Positions 14,937-19,912 of a stretch of 19,912 nt of DNA are shown in pieces. How positions within the stretch are numbered: position 1 is the first letter of the stretch; each line of letters opens with the position of its first letter. A program made the position numbers and the translations under genes. Under the pieces are notes generated by a model. That model searched no databases. It saw only the letters and a list, made by a program, of their open reading frames with translations, and was not told the origin of the DNA. The stretch comes from JAKFEW01 sp036675505 (GTDB lineage Bacteria > Cyanobacteriota > Sericytochromatia > S15B-MN24 > JAQBPE01), in contig JAKFEW010000056.1 of the NCBI GenBank assembly GCA_036675505.1, positions 1 through 19,912 of the forward strand, read 5' to 3'.

Positions 14937-16165
14937 TCCAGGCTCCGCCCTTCGATGTCGCCCGCCTGCGCGCGGACTTCCCGATCCTCGGCCGCCAGGT
15001 CCACGGCAAGCCGCTGGTGTACCTCGACAACGCGGCGAGCACCCAGATGCCGCGGCAGGTCATCGACAGGCTCGTGCTGTACCAGACCACCGAGCACGCC
15101 AACGTGCACCGCGGCGTCCACTCGCTGAGCCAGGAGGCCACCAACGCCTACGAGGGCACGCGCGAGAAGGTGCGCGCCTTCATCAACGCGCCGAGCACCA
15201 AGGAAGTGATCTTCACGCGCGGCACCACCGAGGGCATCAACCTGGTGGCGCACGCCTTCGGTCGAGCGTTCGTGAAGGCCGGCGACGAGGTGTTGATCAC
15301 CGCGCTCGAGCACCACGCGAACATCGTGCCCTGGCAGATGCTGTGTGAGGACGTCGGCGCGAAGCTGGTGGTGGCGCCGATCAACGACGCCGGCGAGCTG
15401 CTGCTCGACGAGTGGGCGGCGCTGCTCTCGGAAAAGACCCGCCTCGCGGCCTTCACCCATGTCTCCAACGCGCTGGGCACGATCCTGCCCGTGAAGCAGA
15501 TGGTCGCGCTGGCTGCGGCGAAGGGCGTCCCCACGCTGATCGACGGCGCGCAGGCGGCGCTTCATGTGCCGATTGACGTACAGGACCTCGGCTGCGACTT
15601 CTACGTGTTCTCCGGCCACAAGATGTGCGGTCCGACCGGCATCGGCGTGCTGTACGGCCGGCGCGAGTGGCTCGAGAAGATGAAGCCCTGGCAAGGCGGC
15701 GGCGACATGATCCTCTCGGTCACCTTCGAGAAGACCGTCTACAACCAGCTGCCTTACAAGTTCGAGGCCGGCACGCCGCCCATCGCCGCGGCCGTGGGCC
15801 TGGGTGCCGCGATCGACTACGTGCAGGCGATCGGCGTGGCGCGCATCGGCGCCTACGAGCACGAGCTGCTGGAGCAGGCGACGAAGGCGCTCGGCGAGGT
15901 CGCGGGCGTGCGGCTGATCGGCACGGCACGCGAGAAGGCCGCCGTGGTGTCCTTCGAGGTCGAGGGCGTGCACCCGCACGACGTGGGCACGATCCTCGAC
16001 CAGGAAGGGGTCGCGATCCGCGCCGGCCACCACTGCGCCCAGCCGCTCATGAACCGCCTCGGCGTGCCAGCCACGGCCCGCGCGTCGTTCGCGTTCTACA
16101 ACACGCCGGCGGAGGTCGACGCGCTCGTCGCCGCGATCCGCGTCGTGAAGGAGATCTTCGGGTAA
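14933..16165 (+). CDS. sufS: SufS, group II cysteine desulfurase
   Basis: A 410-residue PLP enzyme that removes sulfur from cysteine and holds it as a persulfide. The PLP lysine is Lys230 in FSGHKMCGPTG, the catalytic cysteine Cys368 in RAGHHCAQPLM, and the early YLDNAAST and EHHANIVPWQ blocks are standard for SufS rather than IscS. The start at 14933 overlaps the sufD stop by four bases and directly precedes the conserved RADFPILG. The stop overlaps the sufU start by one base (TAATG). The partner for persulfide transfer here is SufU rather than SufE. Confidence 0.97.
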   Translation: MIQAPPFDVARLRADFPILGRQVHGKPLVYLDNAASTQMPRQVIDRLVLYQTTEHANVHRGVHSLSQEATNAYEGTREKVRAFINAPSTKEVIFTRGTTEGINLVAHAFGRAFVKAGDEVLITALEHHANIVPWQMLCEDVGAKLVVAPINDAGELLLDEWAALLSEKTRLAAFTHVSNALGTILPVKQMVALAAAKGVPTLIDGAQAALHVPIDVQDLGCDFYVFSGHKMCGPTGIGVLYGRREWLEKMKPWQGGGDMILSVTFEKTVYNQLPYKFEAGTPPIAAAVGLGAAIDYVQAIGVARIGAYEHELLEQATKALGEVAGVRLIGTAREKAAVVSFEVEGVHPHDVGTILDQEGVAIRAGHHCAQPLMNRLGVPATARASFAFYNTPAEVDALVAAIRVVKEIFG

Positions 16166-16671
16166 TGGACGTCCGCCAGGCCCTTTACAACCAGCTCATC
16201 CTCGAGCACAACAAGAAGCCGCGCAACTTCGGCAAGCTCGAGGGCGCGACGCACCAGAGCGAGGGCCTCAACCCGCTCTGCGGCGACCACATCTGGCTCT
16301 ACGCCAGGGTGGTCGGCGACGTGATCGAAGGCATCGGCTTCGAAGGCAAGAGCTGCGCGATTTGCCAGGCCTCGGCCTCGATCATGACCAGTCAGATCAA
16401 GGGCAAGCCGCTGGCCCATGCCGAGCAGCTGATCACCGACTTCCGCCATGTCGTCGTCGGCCAGCCCGACGCGATCAGCGCGGCGAACAAGGAAAACCGG
16501 TACCTGGGGGCCTTCGCCGGCATCGCGACCCTACCCTCGCGGGTGAAGTGCGCGGTGCTGCCCTGGCACACGCTCCACGCGGCCTTCCAGAACCAGGCCG
16601 TCAGCTCCACCGAAGGGGACGCAGACCCCATTCCCGGCTCCGGGCTCGCGCCTGGCGCCGGGCCGATGTAA
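16165..16671 (+). CDS. sufU: SufU, zinc-dependent sulfurtransferase
   Basis: A 168-residue IscU-like protein of the SufU type, which takes the persulfide from SufS. The zinc ligands are present: Cys39 and Asp41 in NPLCGDH, Cys64 in GKSCAIC and Cys129 in RVKCAVLPW. The insert between the second and third cysteine that separates SufU from IscU is present, and there is no HscA-binding LPPVK motif. The last 20 residues (from STEGDADPIPG) are a Gly/Pro tail beyond the usual end of the family. Its one-base overlap with sufS supports a functional pair, as in Bacillus-type SUF operons. Confidence 0.95.
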   Translation: MDVRQALYNQLILEHNKKPRNFGKLEGATHQSEGLNPLCGDHIWLYARVVGDVIEGIGFEGKSCAICQASASIMTSQIKGKPLAHAEQLITDFRHVVVGQPDAISAANKENRYLGAFAGIATLPSRVKCAVLPWHTLHAAFQNQAVSSTEGDADPIPGSGLAPGAGPM

Positions 16672-16683
16672 AGGACACCGGCC

Positions 16684-17244
16684 ATGCCGAAGATCGCCGA
16701 TATCGAGTACACCCCCAACCCGAACGCCAAGCGTTTCATCCTCAAGGAGCCGCTCACGACGGGCCCTGCGCGCGCGTATGAGAACGCCGAGCAGGCGCAG
16801 GTCGACCCGCTCGCCAAGCAGCTCTTCGCGATCCCGCACGTCGTCGAGGTCTATTACGTGGACCGCTACCTGACCGTCGTGCAGGACGGCAAGGCGCAGT
16901 GGAACGAGCTCGAGCGGGAGCTGGCCGTGCCGATCCGCGCCGCCGACCCGGCCGAGCTGATGAGGGCCGCGGCCGCGACGGCCACGCCCCGGCGAACGGT
17001 CGAGGTGAGCGAGGCCGACCGGTCACGGCTCGACCGGATCAACGAGCTGCTCGACGAGCGCGTGCGGCCGGCGCTGCAGATGGACGGCGGCGGCCTCGAG
17101 GTCCTGGGGCTGGAAGGCGATCGCCTGACGATCCACTACCAGGGCGCCTGCGGCACCTGCCCGAGCGCGATCACGGGCACGATGGCCGGCATCGAGGCGC
17201 TGCTCCAGACGATCGAGCCGAGAATCGAGCTGATCGCGGTCTGA
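16684..17244 (+). CDS. Nfu-type Fe-S carrier (Nfu N-domain plus NifU C-domain)
   Basis: A 186-residue protein of NFU1-like layout. The N-terminal domain (about 1-85) starts with IEYTPNPNAKRFIL, typical of the Nfu N-domain. A short Ala-rich linker leads to the NifU C-terminal domain (about 115-186), with L-Q-M-D-G-G-G-L-E-V and the cluster-binding CGTCP (Cys156, Cys159). Such proteins dimerise around a [4Fe-4S] cluster and deliver it to client enzymes such as lipoyl synthase. The AAGGA ribosome binding site lies 8 bases before the ATG, 12 bases after sufU. It is the last gene of the suf operon. Confidence 0.95.
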   Translation: MPKIADIEYTPNPNAKRFILKEPLTTGPARAYENAEQAQVDPLAKQLFAIPHVVEVYYVDRYLTVVQDGKAQWNELERELAVPIRAADPAELMRAAAATATPRRTVEVSEADRSRLDRINELLDERVRPALQMDGGGLEVLGLEGDRLTIHYQGACGTCPSAITGTMAGIEALLQTIEPRIELIAV

Positions 17245-17264
17245 AGTCTCACCGGGCAAGACTT
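17244..17264 (+). terminator. Weak hairpin after suf operon
   Basis: AAGTCT (17244-17249) and AGACTT (17259-17264) form a 6-bp stem with a 9-base loop directly after the nfu stop codon. The flank AATCTC has little T-run, so it would be a poor terminator. No better one exists before the next gene. Confidence 0.25.
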
Positions 17265-17380
17265 AATCTCGCGTTAGGGACGACCGACGGGTTTGTCGCC
17301 GGCTCGTCGCCTGTCACGGGTGATACTCTACTCGAAAGCGGCGGGCGATTCCGCCGAACGAGCTAGAAGAGGCGCGCCCG

Positions 17381-17601
17381 ATGTCGAACCAGATTGGCAC
17401 CATCACCCCTCTCTGGACCCGCGTGTTCGGCCAGCCACCCGCGCGAACCCGGCGGCCTTGCAGGGTCGCCTGATCGAGGGCATCCGCGTCACCACCGAGG
17501 CCGGCGCCACCGAGAACGTCGGCCGCCAGCTCACCGTGCGCCTCGGCGGCCCCGAGTCGGCGAAGGCGCTCGCCGAGCAAGCGTTCCAGGAGCTCTTCTA
17601 A
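17381..17601 (+). pseudogene. Small gene broken by a one-base frameshift
   Basis: An ATG at 17381 has a good ribosome binding site (AAGAGG, 8 bases upstream) and reads MSNQIGTITP, but in this frame it stops at 17471-17473. From about 17410 the minus-one frame gives a natural-looking continuation, SLDPRVRPATRANPAALQG then IRVTTEAG and so on, to a TAA at 17599-17601. One extra C in the C-run at 17406-17409 would join both parts into about 74 residues. No slippery heptamer is seen in the overlap, so a deletion or a sequencing error in the homopolymer is likelier than programmed frameshifting. The restored product is small, hydrophilic and unrecognised, ending in LAEQAFQELF. A UUCG hairpin lies 45 bases downstream. 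Confidence 0.6.
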
Positions 17602-17645
17602 ACCAATTTTCCGCCCACCCTCGCGCGCCTCTACTCACGCTGCGA

Positions 17646-17669
17646 CGCCCGCTCTTTCGAGAGCGGGCG
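17646..17669. terminator. Ten-bp hairpin with UUCG tetraloop
   Basis: CGCCCGCTCT (17646-17655), TTCG, AGAGCGGGCG (17660-17669) form a perfect GC-rich stem closed by the very stable UUCG loop, 45 bases after the stop of the frameshifted gene. No T-tract follows on either strand, so it may be an RNA-stabilising or Rho-assisted terminator. Confidence 0.55.
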
Positions 17670-17694
17670 CCGTGGTGTTCCGGAGGCTGCGGCG

Positions 17695-17812
17695 TCACTT
17701 GGCGAGCAACTCCGCATCCGGCCGGTCCGCGAGCCACGCAGCGCGCACACCACATTCTTCATCGGGCCGCTCAGCTTGCCCCGATCCCCACGATGCGGAT
17801 GACGTCTGACGT
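17695..17812 (-). pseudogene. Probable remnant of a gene divergent to hxlR
   Basis: On the minus strand a perfect ribosome binding site AAGGAGG (17825-17819) is followed after six bases not by ATG but by ACG (17812-17810), then codons for S-D-V-I-R-I-V-G-I-G-A-S and a stop. In another frame the DNA ends as AAWLADRPDAELLAK with a TGA at 17697-17695 and normal codon use. This looks like the head and tail of a gene that lost its start codon and most of its middle. The N-terminal phrase resembles Rossmann or flavodoxin-fold reductases (NADPH-dependent FMN reductases often begin this way), which are common divergent partners of HxlR regulators. The evidence is short and the assignment is tentative. 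Confidence 0.3.
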
Positions 17813-17862
17813 GGCTAACCTCCTTGAATTGAGTGGCGAGGGTTTCGGGGCCCTTCGGCCGG

Positions 17863-17871
17863 TGGTATACT
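17863..17871 (+). promoter_or_regulatory. Extended -10 promoter of hxlR-family gene
   Basis: TGG followed by TATACT (17866-17871) is an extended -10 element matching the consensus at five of six bases; the -35 region (TTTCGG) is poor, as is common with extended -10 promoters. The GTATAC core (17865-17870) is itself a palindrome and could also serve a leftward promoter. The operator starts inside the -10. Confidence 0.5.
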
Positions 17872-17885
17872 TACATTTGGTAAGT
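17869..17885. promoter_or_regulatory. HxlR-type palindromic operator
   Basis: ACTTAC (17869-17874) and GTAAGT (17880-17885) are perfect arms around ATTTG. ACTTAC/GTAAGT half-sites with a spacer of about five bases are typical of HxlR-family operators. The site overlaps the -10, so binding would shut off the gene at 17946: autorepression. Confidence 0.65.
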
Positions 17886-17905
17886 GACTTCGAGCCTAAG
17901 GGATG

Positions 17906-17943
17906 CACTTACTATGAGTTGAGTAAATTATTTTAGGTAAGTG
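17906..17943. promoter_or_regulatory. Second pair of HxlR half-sites, abutting the start codon
   Basis: CACTTAC (17906-17912) and GTAAGTG (17937-17943) repeat the operator half-sites with one further base of symmetry but a 24-base spacer. An internal TTACT/AGTAA pair lies between them. The right half-site occupies the place of the ribosome binding site, two bases before the ATG. Confidence 0.45.
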
Positions 17944-17945
17944 AA

Positions 17946-18302
17946 ATGACCTGCCCAAACCTTCCCGGCCATGACGCCAAGTTGTGTGCCAAGTTCCACC
18001 AGGCGATCGAGCTGATCGGCCGCCGGTGGACCGGCGCGATCCTGCGGGTCGCCTGCGACGGGCCCAAGCGCTTCTGCGAGCTGCGCGAGGCGATCCCGGA
18101 CCTATCGGACCGCCTGCTCACCGAACGGCTCAAGGAGCTCGAGGACAACGGGTTGATCGTGCGCGAGGTCGGCGCGGGCCGGCCGGTGCAGGTGACCTAC
18201 CACGTGACCCCGAAGGGCGACGCCCTCAAGCCGGTGTTCGAGGCGATCGGCGCCTGGGCCGCCGAGTGGGGCGTAGGCAAGGAGCCGGTGGCGAAGGCGT
18301 AA
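17946..18302 (+). CDS. HxlR-family transcriptional regulator
   Basis: A 118-residue winged-helix regulator of the HxlR (MarR-like) family. The sequence runs CAKFHQAIELIGRRWTGAIL, then R-F-C-E-L-R-E-A-I-P-D-L-S-D-R-L-L and the wing G-L-I-V-R-E-V, all standard. Cys14 is the conserved redox cysteine position of the family (as in HypR); Cys3, Cys37 and Cys44 are additional, so thiol-based sensing of electrophiles or oxidants is plausible. Family members usually regulate themselves and a neighbouring reductase. Here the expected neighbour to the left is decayed and the gene to the right encodes a flavoprotein. The ribosome binding site is weak (AGG overlapping an operator half-site). Confidence 0.93.
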   Translation: MTCPNLPGHDAKLCAKFHQAIELIGRRWTGAILRVACDGPKRFCELREAIPDLSDRLLTERLKELEDNGLIVREVGAGRPVQVTYHVTPKGDALKPVFEAIGAWAAEWGVGKEPVAKA

Positions 18303-18334
18303 TCTCCGCCACCGTGGCGCGCGCCCGGGAGGCG

Positions 18335-18340
18335 TAAAAT
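18335..18340 (+). promoter_or_regulatory. -10-like element seven bases before the flavoprotein start
   Basis: TAAAAT matches the -10 consensus at five of six positions and ends seven bases before the ATG at 18348. A transcript from it would begin at or just before the ATG, giving a leaderless mRNA. The only ribosome-binding-site-like GGGAGG (18327-18332) is 15 bases from the ATG, too far to work well. No clear -35. Confidence 0.4.
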
Positions 18341-18347
18341 ACGCGGC

Positions 18348-19784
18348 ATGGACCACGAATACGATTTGCTGGTGGTCGGTCATGAGACCGAAGGCTGCCT
18401 CGCCGCGGTGGCCGGCGCGCGCGCAGGCGCCCGCACGGCGCTGCTGGTGCCGCCGGGCGCGATGCTGGGCGGCCTGCTGACCGAGGACGGCCTGGCCTTC
18501 GTCGACCGCGACGCACGCCACCTGCGGCCGCCCGGCGACTCGCCGGAGGACGGGCTCTTCGGGGCCTTCCTGGCACGCGCCGGCGTGCCGCTGGTGGCGC
18601 TGCCTGCCGAGGTCGGCGCCCGGACGTTGGGCGAGATGCTCGCGGAAGCGGGCGTCGCCACGATCGAGGCCGACTGGCGCGGCGTGCGCGTGGCCGGTGG
18701 GCTGCTGCGCGCGGTGGAGCTCGCTGACGACGGGACGGCGACCGAAGGGAGGCGAGGCACGAGCATCGCCGCCCGCCACGTGATCGACGCGACGCCGGAC
18801 GGCGACCTGGCCGAAGCCGCCGGCGTGCGCTTCACCAACGGCTTCGCGGAGTATGGGCTGACCAAGTGCCTGGGCGTGAGCCCGTTGCCGATCGTGCACG
18901 GCGTGGCGCCGGACCAGATCATGGCGACCTGCGAGGCCTTGCAGGCGGATCCCGCGATCGAGGCGATGCGCCAGCGGGTCTTCGGCCCACGCGGCTTCCT
19001 GGCGCTCGAGCGCGGCGACGACTACCTGCTGGTCGGTCCGCCCCATCTCGGCCTGACCTACCAGGTCTGGCGCGAGGCCGAGGGCGTCGTCAGCCCGTTC
19101 GCCTTCGAGGCGGACGGCTTCAACGTGGCCGTCGTGGGGCCGACCTCGACCAGCTGGAATGGCCTGATCTATTTCAGCGAGGACCCCGCCACGCTGTTGC
19201 GCCTCTCGCGCGAGGGCGCCGACGACTTCTTCCGCGAAGAAGCCGCGCGCTTCGGCCGCTTCTGCCGCGAGCGGCTGGGCTGGACCAACGCCACGGTCGA
19301 GCTGCCGCGCGGCGTCTACGTGCGGCAGACGCGCCACGCGCTCGACGTTCGCCACCGGCTGACGCTCGAGGAGCTCGCGAGCGGCTACGCCGAAGGCAGC
19401 GTCGGCACGTTCTGCTACTACCCGGACTTCCGAGGATTTCGCGCCGTGAGCGTGCCCGGGCCGATCACGGCGCATGTCGTGCTGGGCGCCGGCCTGGCCA
19501 CGCCGGTCCGCAACCTCGGCATCGCGAGCCGGGCCGGCGGCTACACGCCTTACGCGCACTCGCTGTGCCGGCTGGTGCAGTACAACGTCACGCTCGGCGC
19601 GGCGCTGGGGGTGGCGGCGGCGATCGCCCCGGGCGACGACCTGGGCGGCGCCGATCTCGGCGCGATCCGCGCCGGGCTGGCGGAGCAAGGGGCCCTGGCC
19701 GACGATCGCACGGGCCTCGATCGCAACGCCCCCGTGCTCGCGGCGCTGCGCCAGGATCCGGTCATCGCGCGGGAATGGGCCTGA
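18348..19784 (+). CDS. FAD-dependent oxidoreductase (FAD_oxidored type)
   Basis: A 478-residue flavoprotein. It begins with the beta-alpha-beta FAD fold YDLLVVGHETEGCLAAVAGARAG; the second glycine of GxGxxG is replaced (G-H-E-T-E-G, residues 11-16), which is unusual. Other expected parts are MLGGLLTEDGLAF (46-58), where GG is typical of the FAD_oxidored family, ARHVIDATPDGDLAEAAGVRF (the ATG-like second FAD motif) and a C-terminal stretch around N-L-G-I-A-S-R-A-G-G-Y. Relatives are poorly characterised, some secreted, acting on unknown substrates; no signal peptide is seen here. The gene starts 45 bases after hxlR and may be co-transcribed or leaderless from its own -10. A strong terminator follows. 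Confidence 0.85.
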   Translation: MDHEYDLLVVGHETEGCLAAVAGARAGARTALLVPPGAMLGGLLTEDGLAFVDRDARHLRPPGDSPEDGLFGAFLARAGVPLVALPAEVGARTLGEMLAEAGVATIEADWRGVRVAGGLLRAVELADDGTATEGRRGTSIAARHVIDATPDGDLAEAAGVRFTNGFAEYGLTKCLGVSPLPIVHGVAPDQIMATCEALQADPAIEAMRQRVFGPRGFLALERGDDYLLVGPPHLGLTYQVWREAEGVVSPFAFEADGFNVAVVGPTSTSWNGLIYFSEDPATLLRLSREGADDFFREEAARFGRFCRERLGWTNATVELPRGVYVRQTRHALDVRHRLTLEELASGYAEGSVGTFCYYPDFRGFRAVSVPGPITAHVVLGAGLATPVRNLGIASRAGGYTPYAHSLCRLVQYNVTLGAALGVAAAIAPGDDLGGADLGAIRAGLAEQGALADDRTGLDRNAPVLAALRQDPVIAREWA

Positions 19785-19820
19785 ACCTGGCAGACATTTC
19801 TCCTGTTGAATGAAAACGGA

Positions 19821-19846
19821 CGCGGGGCCTCGAACGAGGCCCCGCG
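19821..19846. terminator. Bidirectional intrinsic terminator
   Basis: CGCGGGGCCTC (19821-19831) and GAGGCCCCGCG (19836-19846) form an 11-bp perfect stem with loop GAAC, 36 bases after the flavoprotein stop. On the plus strand a weak TTTT lies 11 bases downstream; on the minus strand the stem is followed within four bases by GTTTTC. It probably stops transcription from both sides. Confidence 0.75.
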
Positions 19847-19912
19847 CACTTCTGCTGGTTTTATCAGAACATAACCTGGCGTTGCAAAAAGGTCGGCTCC
19901 GGCGTTTCGTGG
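19847..19912. other. Window end, no gene seen
   Basis: This stretch is less GC-rich than the genes. On the minus strand TTGCAA, 17 bases and ATAAAA could form a promoter reading back toward the terminator, but no start codon or ribosome binding site is visible in the remaining bases. Confidence 0.25.

Noticed and set aside
17293..17380. Upstream extension of the frame that encodes the tail of the broken small gene
   Set aside because: The part before about 17405 reads as unlikely protein and has no ribosome binding site; the good start is in the other frame at 17381.
17404..17470. Programmed -1 frameshift in the small gene
   Set aside because: The direction would fit, but no X-XXY-YYZ slippery heptamer lies in frame in the overlap and no downstream stem is close by.

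Overview
The window is very GC-rich bacterial DNA. Genes are packed tightly, often with ATGA or TAATG overlaps, and codon third positions are strongly G/C. Two lipobox proteins, an Rrf2-controlled SUF iron-sulfur operon of the SufBCDSU-Nfu type, and a large STAND/BTAD regulator all indicate a bacterium. The phylum cannot be fixed from the sequence alone. The SufU-type SUF operon together with BTAD/STAND regulators would fit Cyanobacteria-related Sericytochromatia, Chloroflexota, Deinococcota or similar lineages; this is only a suggestion. There is no CRISPR array, rRNA, tRNA or recognisable transposase.

Layout. Positions 1-1228: a partial lipoprotein gene (minus) diverges from a VOC/glyoxalase-fold protein and a small secreted protein (plus, overlapping stop and start). 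Positions 1239-4628 (minus): an RtcB2-type RNA ligase and the release-factor homologue PrfH overlap by 4 bases, followed 91 bases later by a membrane-anchored Siw14-like cysteine phosphatase. RtcB2 plus PrfH is a known rescue-and-repair pair for ribosomes cleaved at the decoding centre. Positions 4911-8745 (plus): a RimJ-like ribosomal-protein acetyltransferase, then a 1085-residue regulator with a MalT-like ATPase, a helical repeat region, a winged helix and a BTAD domain. Positions 8746-10451: a short intergenic region with stacked palindromes and an 11-bp direct repeat of the kind bound by SARP/BTAD regulators, then a lipoprotein built around octapeptide repeats.

Positions 10462-17244: the iron-sulfur block. 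An A-type carrier and an Rrf2 regulator (minus, overlapping) diverge from sufB-sufC-sufD-sufS-sufU-nfu (plus). The 117-base divergent region has a perfect 9+10+9 inverted repeat lying across the -35 elements of both promoters, so it is almost certainly the Fe-S-responsive operator. SufS takes sulfur from cysteine, SufU relays it, SufBCD is the scaffold, and Nfu and the A-type protein deliver clusters.

Positions 17245-19912: a small gene broken by one frameshift, a UUCG hairpin, a probable remnant of a minus-strand gene, an HxlR-family regulator with its own palindromic operator, and an FAD_oxidored-type flavoprotein ending in a strong bidirectional terminator. The most rewarding places to look are the RtcB2/PrfH/phosphatase/RimJ neighbourhood, the putative BTAD operator with the octapeptide lipoprotein, the suf operator, and the HxlR operator facing a decayed partner.
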